A stretch of DNA of 54,024 nucleotides from an uncultured Lachnospiraceae bacterium (GCA_910579615.1 CAJTUA010000026.1:1-54024); one strand, 5' to 3'; shown: positions 42,562 to 51,517, numbered from the stretch's first letter. Program-made: numbers and translations. The notes: generated from the sequence alone by a model not told the origin.

Positions 42562-43494
42562 ATGAGGGAGCACAAAAATTTTGCAGAACGCACAAAGGTA
42601 TTGCCCTCCATGGAAGCCCGAAAAAAGTATTTTCTTGTGTATGAAGGGAAGCATACGGAACTTCTCTATTTCCAGGCGGTGGACGAATTAAGGGAAACAA
42701 TAAAAATCAGCCCCTTGATTGAATTTGTACCTGTTATCCGCAGTTACAGCGAGGATGGCTGGAGCAACCCCCAAAAAATTGTAGAGCGCCTGATTCAAAA
42801 TCTGGAGGAATCCAAAAGTAAAAATCCATCTTGTGAAAGCCTGCTAAACTGGATGATGGATTATTTCCAGGATGTTGGCTGTATTGTCAACAACAGACCA
42901 TTGGCGAAAAATATATGGAATACGATGACATGGATATGTACAGAACAACTAGGAATTTCCCTCCCTATGCCAGTGGGAAATCCATCTGAGATTTGCCGGG
43001 AAATTATTTATCACTTGAAGCAAGCCTCGAACCTGAAACATTTCATAGAAGACATTCCGCAAATTTTAAGCTATGGAAACCTGACCTATGCGGAAGGGTT
43101 CGATAAAATTTGTTTCATTGTAGACAGAGATAAAAAAAGCTTTACCAGAAATCAATATGAAAAAGTACTTGAACAATGCCAAAAACAGGGATTTGGCTTT
43201 TATTTGACGAATCCATGTTTTGAATTCTGGCTGTTAATGCATTTTGATGATGTGACGGAACTTGACACGGAACAATTGTCCGAAAATCCTTCTGTTACTG
43301 CCAGGCGCAAGTATACCGAGCAGGAACTTCGAAAGCGAATTTGCGGATACCAGAAATCAAAATACGATGCAGCCGCACTTGTCAGAAATATTGATACTGC
43401 AATTCGCAACGAAAAGAAATTTTGTGAAAATACGCGGGAACTGGAATATACGATTGGCAGCAATGTTGGCCTGCTCATTTGTGAATTGCGTTAA
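42562..43494 (+). CDS. rloB: RloB-family TOPRIM-like effector
   Basis: The ATG at 42562 follows AGGAGG and is preferred over an upstream in-frame codon inside the ATPase gene. The 310-residue protein has the RloB signature: a conserved Glu in FLVYEGKHTELLYF (E near residue 28), an acidic D188-R-D190 in CFIVDRDKKSF, and NPCFEFWLLMHF near residue 215. These are the catalytic acidic residues of the TOPRIM fold shared with OLD nucleases and AbiLii. Paired with the upstream AAA15 ATPase it would be the nuclease-like toxin of a two-gene abortive-infection system. The target, which may be tRNA or DNA, cannot be told. Confidence 0.88.
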   Translation: MREHKNFAERTKVLPSMEARKKYFLVYEGKHTELLYFQAVDELRETIKISPLIEFVPVIRSYSEDGWSNPQKIVERLIQNLEESKSKNPSCESLLNWMMDYFQDVGCIVNNRPLAKNIWNTMTWICTEQLGISLPMPVGNPSEICREIIYHLKQASNLKHFIEDIPQILSYGNLTYAEGFDKICFIVDRDKKSFTRNQYEKVLEQCQKQGFGFYLTNPCFEFWLLMHFDDVTELDTEQLSENPSVTARRKYTEQELRKRICGYQKSKYDAAALVRNIDTAIRNEKKFCENTRELEYTIGSNVGLLICELR

Positions 43495-43587
43495 GACTTT
43501 TTAAGACCTCCCTTAAGTGTTTTTTCAGACTTTCCTGTTATCATAGACCTATCAGCTGAAATAAACCCAAAAAAGGAGATTCTTTCC

Positions 43588-44202
43588 ATGCGTGAAATCG
43601 TATTGCAGACAAAAAAGCTTTCCAAGCGCTACAAAAATTTCACTGCGGTTGACGAGGTGGATATGACCGTCTACCGCGGGGATATCTACGGCTTTATCGG
43701 GCGCAACGGAGCAGGTAAGACCACCATTATGAAAATTATCATGGGACTGACCGAGGCATCGGGCGGTGAATTTGAAATTTTTTCCAAAAAAGGAGCCGCT
43801 GCCGCCGCGCAGAAAAAGCGGATTGGCTGCCTGATTGGGAATTCCTTAAAGCATGGGGCGGGGGGACTTGTGGTTTCGGTATATGCGCGCGACAACGCAG
43901 AAAATGCGGCGGATGCAGCAGTGCAAGTTACTGCACCTTCCCATACGGAAACGGATAAAACCAGCAGCATGGAACATACCGAACAAAAGCATTTTGTCGC
44001 TATCCGCTTTGAGAACGCCCTTTTCGATACCCACTTGGATATCAACCGGATTTTTGATGAATTTTATACCACAGACATTTCCCGCACAAAAGGAAATACG
44101 GGGCTGGGACTGGCGATTGCAAAGCAGTTTACCGAAATGTTAGGCGGAACGATATCGGCATCGTATGAGGAGGGGCGGTTTGCGGTGACTGTGGAATTGT
44201 AA
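43588..44202 (+). CDS. Chimeric ORF: ABC ATPase N terminus joined to a histidine kinase C terminus
   Basis: Residues 1-83 are the start of a lantibiotic/bacitracin-type ABC ATPase (LSKRYKNFTAVDEVDMTVYR; Walker A GRNGAGKTT). At IGCLI the sequence switches to a histidine-kinase ATPase domain: N-box LIGNSLKHGAGG, then a long insert, the F-box region FDEFYTTDISRTKGNTGLG and the G2-box LGLAIAKQFTEMLGG. Signature, Walker B, dimerisation and sensor parts are all absent, so neither activity is expected. Both parents have Leu-Ile followed by Glu/Gly-Asn at the joint (43828-43845), so a deletion through short similarity is likely. Confidence 0.85.
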   Translation: MREIVLQTKKLSKRYKNFTAVDEVDMTVYRGDIYGFIGRNGAGKTTIMKIIMGLTEASGGEFEIFSKKGAAAAAQKKRIGCLIGNSLKHGAGGLVVSVYARDNAENAADAAVQVTAPSHTETDKTSSMEHTEQKHFVAIRFENALFDTHLDINRIFDEFYTTDISRTKGNTGLGLAIAKQFTEMLGGTISASYEEGRFAVTVEL

Positions 44203-44330
44203 TGCGTACAATCGGACGTATCCGCAAATCATCCGCACAGACGGATGCAAATCCCTGTTCTACTCGACTTGTGCCATATCGCGCACAATATCATCCGCAA
44301 TAACTGGGAGAACGCCAGAACAAGGGGCTG

Positions 44331-45080
44331 CTAAATCCCCTTCTCCTCCCCTGGCACTCCCCGGTATTTCCTCCGGTACGCCGCCGGTGTCATCCCCACC
44401 GCCTCCTTAAACTTCCTGCAAAAATAACTCTGCGAGGAAAAGCACAGGCTGTTCGATATATCAATAATCCGGTAATCCGTGGCAAGCAGAATATTCTTTG
44501 CGGTATCCAGGCGTGTCCTGGCAATAAAATCATTCACCGTGTACCCTGTCTCCGCCTTAAAACGCAGCACAAAGCTGCTCCGGTTCATATGGACATGCTG
44601 CGCCAGCCGTTTTGTAGTAATCTGCATGTGCAGATTGTCATAGATGTAATTTACCGCTTCCATAACCACGGCGGAAAGCTGCGTGTGGTAGTGCAGCTCC
44701 TTCATATGGGCGGCAAAATCCATGACCATCGCATCATTGAGCGCCATCACCTCCCCTACCTTCCGGCAATCATCCGTCCGGCAGATATACAGGTCGCTCA
44801 AGGTATATGCAACCTCATGCGCAAGCCCCGCCGTCTGGCAGGCGCGCGCAATCAGTGCGGTATTGATAATCATATGGTAAATCTCGTTTTTTAGCGGGTC
44901 GGCAGAAAGCCTGCCCTTTCCGGGCGCATTGCCGGAACCGTATTTCCGCTTATTTTCCAGTATTTTTTCCGTATCCCCGGATGCGACCATCCGATAAAAA
45001 GCATCCTCGTTGGCATTCGGCTGGTGGTAAAACAAATTTTCCCGCTGTTCATAAAGCTTATAATCAAGGTCTTTTCCCAT
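44331..45080 (-). CDS. AraC-family transcriptional regulator
   Basis: The C-terminal ~100 residues form the double HTH: ITTKRLAQHVHMNRSSFVLR and YRIIDISNSLCFSSQSYFCRKF, ending VGMTPAAYRRKYRG. The N-terminal ~130 residues are helical with a Cys/His-containing segment (LYICRTDDCRKVGEVMALN), the type seen in AraC regulators of Clostridia that lack a cupin sensor. The start ATG follows GCGGGG. The gene is divergent from the GH5 glucanase gene across 250 bases, so it probably controls that gene. Confidence 0.9.
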   Translation of the reverse strand: MGKDLDYKLYEQRENLFYHQPNANEDAFYRMVASGDTEKILENKRKYGSGNAPGKGRLSADPLKNEIYHMIINTALIARACQTAGLAHEVAYTLSDLYICRTDDCRKVGEVMALNDAMVMDFAAHMKELHYHTQLSAVVMEAVNYIYDNLHMQITTKRLAQHVHMNRSSFVLRFKAETGYTVNDFIARTRLDTAKNILLATDYRIIDISNSLCFSSQSYFCRKFKEAVGMTPAAYRRKYRGVPGEEKGI

Positions 45081-45332
45081 ACAAATCCCCGCCTTTCTTC
45101 CGTCTGTTCCCCAAATTTGGAACCATCACACAAAGAACAGAATACACAAAAATATTTCCGCCTTCCACAGACCAATTTACAGCCGGCTCCGCTTCATAAC
45201 TTTTTTGCTATTCTTCCCATAAAATACAACAAAATTATTATTTTTGCAACAATTTTAATAGTAATCCATCCGCCGGAATGATAAAATTTTTTTGCAACCA
45301 ATCGAGTATATTTTTACAAGGAGAAGGTATCT

Positions 45333-47912
45333 ATGAGAAAAATCACAAAAAAAACAGCCGCTTTTCTGCTTGCGGTATGCACCGGCGCCACGCTGTTCCT
45401 TGTCGGACTGCCAAAATTGCAGGCAGGGGCAGCGAATGCCCCCATTGCCCCATCCGGAAACTTTGCCGCGGGCTCTTCCCCGGAATCCCCCCTGCCTTTC
45501 CGCGAACTAAGCGGCGAGGAGCTGACGCAGGAAATGGGCGCGGGTATCAACCTCGGAAATACGATGGATGGCCATACCGGGTTCACGCCGGGCGAAACCA
45601 TCTGGCAGGATGTAAAGACAACCAAAAAATTCATCCAAAGTCTCCACGATATGGGCTTTAACACCATCCGCGTCCCGGTCACCTGGGGAACAATGATTGA
45701 CGACGAAAACGGCTACACCATCAACGAGGCATGGATAAGCCGCGTGCAGGATATCGTGGATTACGCCGTCGCTTATGATATGTATGTCATTATCAATATT
45801 CACCACGACGGCGCGGAACAATCCGGCTGGCTGCGGATTGCCACAAAGGACAAAACAAAACTCTACCAGAAATTTGGCATGGTATGGAAAAACATTGCCG
45901 AACGTTTTAAAAACTATGATGAACATCTGATTTTTGAGGCAATGAACGAAGTGCAGGGTGTGAATATGACACTGGCGCAGGAAAACGCCGTAATCATGAA
46001 CCTGAACCAGATTTTTGTTGATACCGTCCGCAACACCGGCGCAAACAATACAAAGCGCTGGCTGGTTGTCTGCGGAAAATACAATGTAATCTGGTCGCTT
46101 GTCAACGCGGACGGAGGTTTTGAACTGCCGCGCGACACTACCCCGAACCGCCTGATTCTTTCCGCGCACTGCTACACGCCCTGGGAATTTTGCGGTAAAG
46201 AAAACCTGAATGTTACCACATATACCAGGGAAAAATTAAAGAGCACCAACGAAAATGAGCTCTCCCAGCTGGAACGTTTTACTTCGCAGGGAATCCCGGT
46301 GATTATTGGTGAATATGGCTGCATCAACAAGGACAATACCGAAGACCGCGCCTTGTACATCGAGGGGATGAACCGCCTTTTCCGCAGGTACAATCTGATT
46401 GGCATCTACTGGGATCAGGGCTGGTATGACCGGAGCCTGTCTCCGGATTACAGCTTTACAATTGTGGACCGCAGCAGCGGAAAACCGGTGGAAAAGGAAG
46501 TTACGGATGCGCTGTTCCGAGGGTTTTATGGCGGAAATACGGATTTGGATACATTGGAGCGGTCGCCGGAAATAACAAAGATTACAGAGATTGAAATTGA
46601 GGGGGCTTCGGATAGCCCTGCACTCCATCTGACGGTTGGAGATTCGTGCAAGCTGCAGGTTTCTGCACTTCCCGCAGGGCATAACGATGTCGTACTCTAC
46701 CGCACGGACGACGCGTCTGTGGCAACGGTCTACAACGGGAACATCCGTGCGCGTGGCATCGGGGAGACTACCATCACCGCATTCTCCCAGAGCGGGTCGG
46801 CACAGCAGCAAATCACGGTAAAAGTCATGGCATCCACTGCCGATGTCCCTTGCCAGGAAATACAGACCGATGCAGATGAATATGCCCTCTATATCGGCGA
46901 ATACGCTTACTTAAACGCGCAGATTGCTACTGCGTCCTGTACCTCATCTTTGTTTTACCGCTCCTCGGACGAGTCCGTGGCAACCGTATCAACCATCGGG
47001 AAAATTGTTGCCGCAGCGGAGGGGGATGCCATCATTACGGTTACCTCCTCGGACGGATTTTCTAAAGAAATCCCTGTGTCCGTCAAGGATAAAGCTTTGG
47101 CTTCGGAAATCACGCTTGCTTTGAACGTGTATTACAATGACAATGCCCACAATTATTTCAGCAATGAAGTATCCTCCCAGACAATCACGCTGAACGCGCC
47201 TGGACAATATACGCTGGCCTTTGACTGCGCGACGGACTTATCTGGCGCGGCGAAAAAGGCAGGCGTAAACACATTGAGCAACCTGACTGCCATTTATATC
47301 AAGGACTATGATGTTACATCAGGAAATACCAGTATATCGCCGCTTGAAACCTGTGATATCCTCTACGATGAAATCAAAGTGAACGGTCAGGCGCTGACCA
47401 TCACACAGAAAACACCAAAGAGCGCACTGAAGGGCTCCGGTATTTTCGACACGAACGACCCGATGAATTCCTGGGACGGGAGCGCGGTGGAGGAAGTAAA
47501 ATGCAGCGGGAACGTGCTGAATTTCACCACAGTAAGCGACCCGGTAACCGTGGAAGTGACCTTTACACTCTCAAATATGAAATTTTCCGGTCAGGAAAAA
47601 TTGCTGGACACGGTAGTTGGGAGCCCGGAAAATAAGGAAGCGGAAAATTCGGGTGACGTTGGCGAAACGGATGATGTGGATGGGCAAGACGGAATGGGAA
47701 ATGCCGGAAAATATACAGAAAATGAGACAAACGAGGAAAAAAACGAGGCAGCTTCTGATGAAAATACCCCGCCGGAAAATTCCGCGCAGGCTTCTGCAAA
47801 CGAAACAGACAATGGCAGTTCCATATGGATTATCCTTGTTATAATCCTTGTTTTGGCGGTTGGAATCATTGGGGGCGCAGGGATAGCGAAACGGAAATCT
47901 GGGAAGAAATAA
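45333..47912 (+). CDS. Membrane-anchored GH5 endoglucanase with BIG2 domains
   Basis: A signal peptide (1-33) is followed by a GH5 TIM barrel (~55-405): GAGINLGNTMDG, acid/base Glu in AMNEVQG (E206) and nucleophile Glu in IIGEYG (E327). Two BIG2 domains follow (~415-500 and ~505-590). A CBM-like beta-sandwich (~595-750) with YYNDNAHNYFSN and MNSWDGSAVEEVK comes next, then a Glu/Asn-rich spacer and a C-terminal membrane helix (SSIWIILVIILVLAVGIIGG) with a Lys tail. Substrates are likely beta-1,4-glucans or mannans. Strong AAGGAGAAGG site. Confidence 0.93.
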   Translation: MRKITKKTAAFLLAVCTGATLFLVGLPKLQAGAANAPIAPSGNFAAGSSPESPLPFRELSGEELTQEMGAGINLGNTMDGHTGFTPGETIWQDVKTTKKFIQSLHDMGFNTIRVPVTWGTMIDDENGYTINEAWISRVQDIVDYAVAYDMYVIINIHHDGAEQSGWLRIATKDKTKLYQKFGMVWKNIAERFKNYDEHLIFEAMNEVQGVNMTLAQENAVIMNLNQIFVDTVRNTGANNTKRWLVVCGKYNVIWSLVNADGGFELPRDTTPNRLILSAHCYTPWEFCGKENLNVTTYTREKLKSTNENELSQLERFTSQGIPVIIGEYGCINKDNTEDRALYIEGMNRLFRRYNLIGIYWDQGWYDRSLSPDYSFTIVDRSSGKPVEKEVTDALFRGFYGGNTDLDTLERSPEITKITEIEIEGASDSPALHLTVGDSCKLQVSALPAGHNDVVLYRTDDASVATVYNGNIRARGIGETTITAFSQSGSAQQQITVKVMASTADVPCQEIQTDADEYALYIGEYAYLNAQIATASCTSSLFYRSSDESVATVSTIGKIVAAAEGDAIITVTSSDGFSKEIPVSVKDKALASEITLALNVYYNDNAHNYFSNEVSSQTITLNAPGQYTLAFDCATDLSGAAKKAGVNTLSNLTAIYIKDYDVTSGNTSISPLETCDILYDEIKVNGQALTITQKTPKSALKGSGIFDTNDPMNSWDGSAVEEVKCSGNVLNFTTVSDPVTVEVTFTLSNMKFSGQEKLLDTVVGSPENKEAENSGDVGETDDVDGQDGMGNAGKYTENETNEEKNEAASDENTPPENSAQASANETDNGSSIWIILVIILVLAVGIIGGAGIAKRKSGKK

Positions 47913-47976
47913 AATTTTAATTACCGAATTTATCTCAACCATCCTTTGAGAAAAACTATATTTTGCCGTTATTGTG

Positions 47977-47999
47977 AATTTCCTTTCCATACGCTATAA
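47977..47999 (+). promoter_or_regulatory. Promoter of the XRE-OPRT gene
   Basis: TTGTGA, a 17-base spacer and TATAAT near 47994-47999 precede a leader of over 200 bases. Placement of the -35 box is approximate. Confidence 0.6.
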
Positions 48000-48222
48000 T
48001 TTAGATATCTGCAGAACACCTTGCAATGTCCGTGGATTGGCGGATGCATGGTGCGCACCGCTTCCTTCCGGAGGGAAGCTTGTGAAAAGTAACCCTGAAA
48101 TCATGGCTGCTGCAAATGGAATATCTCTGCAATCCATGGTGAAAGCTTATCGGATATCCGCCCATGTATGGTACGTCTTTTCCCTTTGCAGCACCTCAAA
48201 AAATCTTGGAAAGGATTTTATT
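48000..48222 (+). ncRNA. Long folded 5' leader of the XRE-OPRT gene (candidate regulatory RNA)
   Basis: The leader has a long-range helix: CCGTGGATTG near 48029 can pair with CAATCCATGG near 48130 (one G-U). A compact hairpin built on GCTTCC/GGAAGC lies between them (48060-48080). I do not recognise a known riboswitch class. The small-molecule link suggested by the phosphoribosyltransferase domain downstream makes a purine, pyrimidine or PRPP sensor conceivable. Confidence 0.4.
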
Positions 48223-48999
48223 ATGGAACAAATCGGCACAAATATCAGGCTGCTCCGCAGAACAAAAAACATAACGCAGGAGGAACTGGCGAGCGCGTTG
48301 CACATTTCGTATCAGGCTGTCAGCAAATGGGAAAACAATTCCTCACAGCCGGACATTGCCCTGATTCCCGCCATCGCCAATTATTTTGGCATCAGCATCG
48401 ACGAGCTGTTTGGCTTTAAGCTGCAGGCAATGACAAACAAGGAGCGCTTCATCCGATTTATGGCGGATACGGGCGTGCTGACTTTTGGCGATTTTGCACT
48501 CAAATCCGGCGGCAATTCAAATTACTACATCAACAGTGAGAATTTCTGCACCAACGCGCAGATTGCAAAGCTTGGGGAGTTTTTCGCCGACTGCATCCGC
48601 GAGGAGCATATTGAATTCGACTGCATTGCTGGAATGGCATACCACGGAATTTCCTTTGCCGCCGCAACCGCCATCGCGCTCTATCAAAAATATGGCATCA
48701 CCACCAATTTCTGCCACGACCGCAAGGTAAAGGACAGCCGGGGACGCATGGTCTGCGGGCATATGCCGGAAGCCGGGGAACGCATTGTGGTGATGGATGA
48801 TTTGGTTTCAAGCGGCAGGACTCTGGGCGAACGCCTGGGGCATCTGCTCGAAGAAACAAAGGCGCGCGTCGCTGCAGTTCTTGTGATTGCACAGAAAGAG
48901 CCGGGTGCGGCACTGCTGAAAGAAAAGTATGGCGCGAAGGTTCTGTCCGTGATTCGCGATAAAGATATTGCGTGTGCAATGAAGGATGGGATTGTGTAA
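48223..48999 (+). CDS. XRE HTH fused to an orotate phosphoribosyltransferase-like domain
   Basis: The start is the ATG of MEQIGTNIRL after GGAAAGGA; longer in-frame starts would lie upstream of the likely promoter. Residues 1-60 form an XRE HTH (TQEELASALHISYQAVSKWE). Residues ~65-258 form a type I phosphoribosyltransferase of the PyrE kind: FALKSGGNSNYYINSE at the start, a flexible-loop HDRKVKDSRGR, and the PRPP motif ERIVVMDDLVSSGRTLGE near residue 186. Fusions of this type are candidate nucleotide- or PRPP-sensing repressors, as with PurR of Gram-positives. Whether it still catalyses is unknown; the key acidic pair of the PRPP loop is present. Confidence 0.88.
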   Translation: MEQIGTNIRLLRRTKNITQEELASALHISYQAVSKWENNSSQPDIALIPAIANYFGISIDELFGFKLQAMTNKERFIRFMADTGVLTFGDFALKSGGNSNYYINSENFCTNAQIAKLGEFFADCIREEHIEFDCIAGMAYHGISFAAATAIALYQKYGITTNFCHDRKVKDSRGRMVCGHMPEAGERIVVMDDLVSSGRTLGERLGHLLEETKARVAAVLVIAQKEPGAALLKEKYGAKVLSVIRDKDIACAMKDGIV

Positions 49000-49011
49000 A
49001 ACTTAAAATGC

Positions 49012-49069
49012 GGGCGGCAGGCATGTAGCCGTAATGCAGCGGTAACGCGCGCTCACATGCCTGCCACCC
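49012..49069 (+). terminator. Terminator after the XRE-OPRT gene
   Basis: GGGCGGCAGGCATGT (49012-49026) pairs with ACATGCCTGCCACCC (49055-49069), one mismatch or wobble, followed by a T-containing tract. It separates convergent genes and could act in both directions. Confidence 0.7.
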
Positions 49070-49094
49070 GAGATTCTTCTTACATATAACGTTT

Positions 49095-49484
49095 TTATAC
49101 CCAAAATTTCACCGGGGTATACATTTCTATATTATGTACCAATGCAGAATCATAAAACTCCCGGAAAATATTCAGGCATTCTTCCTGCGTGCACTTCTTT
49201 TCCACCAGCCGTGTCTGTTCGCCCTCCTCGATTCCTAACTGGACAATGATTCCGTCGCTAATCTGCGCGGCCTGCACATAGCGAACCTGATGTAAAAGTT
49301 CCCCTACCGTCAGGACAACAAATTCATTCCCGTCCTCAAGCATCCCCCAGATACCGTCCTCTACCTCGTCCCATGAATCCACAGCCCTCTCGCTCTCCTG
49401 TGTCTTCAACTCACGGTGTACATTGCAGATGGTATTTTCAAAAACCACCTCCGTGCTCAGCTTCTTGCCCTGATTTTCGTTCAT
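49095..49484 (-). CDS. Small cytoplasmic protein of unknown family
   Basis: The ATG start of MNENQGKKLS follows GGGAGG. The 129-residue acidic protein has no signal peptide or membrane helix. It reads as alternating strands and helices (EDGIWGMLEDGNEFVVLTVG; YVQAAQISDGIIVQLGIEEG) and ends in a conserved-looking NIFREFYDSALVHNIEMYTP. I do not recognise the family. It lies alone between the terminator of the XRE-OPRT gene and a DUF2461 gene on the same strand. Confidence 0.75.
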   Translation of the reverse strand: MNENQGKKLSTEVVFENTICNVHRELKTQESERAVDSWDEVEDGIWGMLEDGNEFVVLTVGELLHQVRYVQAAQISDGIIVQLGIEEGEQTRLVEKKCTQEECLNIFREFYDSALVHNIEMYTPVKFWV

Positions 49485-49654
49485 GCAGCTTTCCTCCCGT
49501 TTCTTTATCGTGCATTGCAATGATTCTGCTGCAAAACGCCGCAGAATCAAGTTCGCCTGCCTTTTCTAATTATCTCACGATTTCCAGGAGAAAACAAGTT
49601 TTATGAAATTTTTTACACAGAAAACGATAAAAATGATTTGCTTTTACGTTCTCC

Positions 49655-50338
49655 CTACCCCCTTTCCGGCATCTGAAACCCTTCGAGCGCCTTGTTCAGA
49701 TAATCATTGAACGGTTTCATTATCCGGAAAAGTTCTGTCGCCCGTAAAAGAAACGCGTCCACATCCAGGAGTTCGGAATCCTTCACCGGATATTCCAAAA
49801 ACCAACTTTTATATTTTAAGAACTCTGCCTGCGGATGTTCTTTCTCATACCCGGCAGGAACATTTTTCAGCGCTGTTCCCCGCACGGTAAAATGCTTTGC
49901 AAATTCCGGGTTATGGATAATATCCTCCCACTCCTTGCCATGTTTTGCAATGTAATTCCGCACCATTGTCGTGGCATCCTTGAACATATCCGCAAACAGG
50001 CCGCCGCCAAGGAAGGATTCCCCCGGTTTTATCATCAGGTAATAGCCGACCGGGATGGGCAGCTTTCCCATGGACGAAATATGTGCGCGGAATGCAGGAT
50101 TGTACGGCGATTTGTCATGGCTAAAGCGCGTATCCCGCATCATCTTAAAGGTCAGGTTCTTTGGTTCATTATGCAGCACGCTGCTGTCAAATTCCCCGAT
50201 TTTAAGTATAAGTGCAAAAAGTAATTCTTCAAACCCGGCATTTGCCTTCTGGTATTCTGCTTTATGTGCATGATACCATTCGCGGTTGTTGTTCTCACGC
50301 AATTCGGTGAGATAATGTAAAATAGATTCTGTATTCAT
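49655..50338 (-). CDS. DUF2461-family protein
   Basis: The 227-residue protein starts at MNTESILHYL after GAGAGG. It has the DUF2461 features: an early FLxxLxxNNxxxWxxxHKxxY-like segment (LRENNNREWYHAHKAEY), RFSHDKSPYNPAFRAHIS, GGGLFADMF and the final FLLRATELFRIMKPFNDYLN. The family is widespread and functionally uncharacterised. It is separated from the sigma-factor gene by about 190 bases and may be transcribed alone. Confidence 0.88.
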   Translation of the reverse strand: MNTESILHYLTELRENNNREWYHAHKAEYQKANAGFEELLFALILKIGEFDSSVLHNEPKNLTFKMMRDTRFSHDKSPYNPAFRAHISSMGKLPIPVGYYLMIKPGESFLGGGLFADMFKDATTMVRNYIAKHGKEWEDIIHNPEFAKHFTVRGTALKNVPAGYEKEHPQAEFLKYKSWFLEYPVKDSELLDVDAFLLRATELFRIMKPFNDYLNKALEGFQMPERG

Positions 50339-50525
50339 GTATCCTCTCATTCTGCCGCTTTGGACAAGGCCTCTGTTTCAAAGTCGAATGCCTGCTGCAA
50401 GCCATCAAAAAATTTTTTCTTTCCTCTTTTTTCTTCCAACAATTCCCATTTTTCAGGTTTTTCTCATCATAAGGGGCTCATTTCCATTTGCCCCCCGCGC
50501 CTGGTTGGAAAGAAACGCGTATCCA

Positions 50526-51437
50526 TCACGCATCCCGCACAACGGAAAAGGACGTTCCGCCAAGAAAATCCTGGATGGATTTTTTCAGGTTTTCCGGAGA
50601 CTGGTACGTTTTGCAGAAAGAAAATTCCTGTGATAAATCGTCAATTTTCTCCATCGCTTCTTTCACCTGAAACATTTTCTCCATCGGGATAGGAACCGCG
50701 CCTGTAAAGTCCAGGCGATTCGGGGCAATCCGGTGGTTTTGAATTGCATAATTGACCCGGTTCGCACAACGGCATGTCCCACTCCCATATTCACCACAAT
50801 ACTCCTTCAAAAATTCCGCCATTTTTTTGCGCACCCTTGAAAGGCGCTGCCGATATGCCTCCGGAGTGATTCCAAGAATATCGCCTGCAATTCGGCTGTC
50901 CAATGAAAACATGGTACCGAGAATAAAAATACAGCGGCTCTCACTGTCCAGGCATTGCAGCATGACATTGGTGCAGGACATTTTAAGTTCTTCCGCCAAA
51001 ATGAATTTTTCTACATTCTGCGTCAAATCCGGCACGTCCTGAATTTTTCCGTTCCGGATATCGTCGCCATAAAACTCAAAGCTTAACGGAAATTTTGCAA
51101 ACATGTGCTTCTGGTAATTTTTCAGGTGATTTACGGCAGTACGGAATACCCATGTGGAAAAGGCACTCTCACCCCGAAAAGAGGAAAGATGGGTGATGAC
51201 CTTCAGCAGAATATCCTGCGCTGCATCCTCCGCATCCGGGAACGTTCCAAGCATTCTCAGTGAGAGGTTAAACACCAAATCCTGCACGCTCGCAATCACT
51301 GCTTCAAGAGCCTGTTTATCTCCCGAGGTTGCTTTGCGAATCAATGCCATCTCTTCTTCGTATTCCGCCTCATTCTTTCCCGCTTTGTCCGCCTCTCTGT
51401 TTACATCGTTCATGCTTTCGTTCTTCGTTTCATTCAT
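50526..51437 (-). CDS. ECF-like sigma-70 factor with an extended C-terminal domain
   Basis: The ATG at 51437 lies eight bases after GGAGG. An acidic ~30-residue N terminus is followed by sigma region 2 (NLSLRMLGTFPDAEDAAQDI, then FRGESAFSTWVFRTAVNHLKNY) and region 4 (SLDSRIAGDILGITPEAYRQRLSRVRKKM). About 90 residues beyond region 4 contain a Cys-rich GTCRCANRVNYAI and a helical end. At 303 residues it is much longer than normal ECF factors (~170-200). The tail may bind a ligand or metal or take the place of an anti-sigma factor. No anti-sigma gene is adjacent. Confidence 0.88.
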   Translation of the reverse strand: MNETKNESMNDVNREADKAGKNEAEYEEEMALIRKATSGDKQALEAVIASVQDLVFNLSLRMLGTFPDAEDAAQDILLKVITHLSSFRGESAFSTWVFRTAVNHLKNYQKHMFAKFPLSFEFYGDDIRNGKIQDVPDLTQNVEKFILAEELKMSCTNVMLQCLDSESRCIFILGTMFSLDSRIAGDILGITPEAYRQRLSRVRKKMAEFLKEYCGEYGSGTCRCANRVNYAIQNHRIAPNRLDFTGAVPIPMEKMFQVKEAMEKIDDLSQEFSFCKTYQSPENLKKSIQDFLGGTSFSVVRDA

Positions 51438-51517
51438 GCTTTCCGCCTCCTTACTTATAATAGGATTAGACAATAAATTTTCCGGTATGTGACAGAAAAA
51501 ATAAAAAATTTATTATG

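Noticed and set aside
47974..48222. In-frame N-terminal extension of the XRE-OPRT protein
   Set aside because: It would begin upstream of the likely -10 box and adds a non-conserved-looking stretch before a canonical XRE start with a good ribosome binding site.
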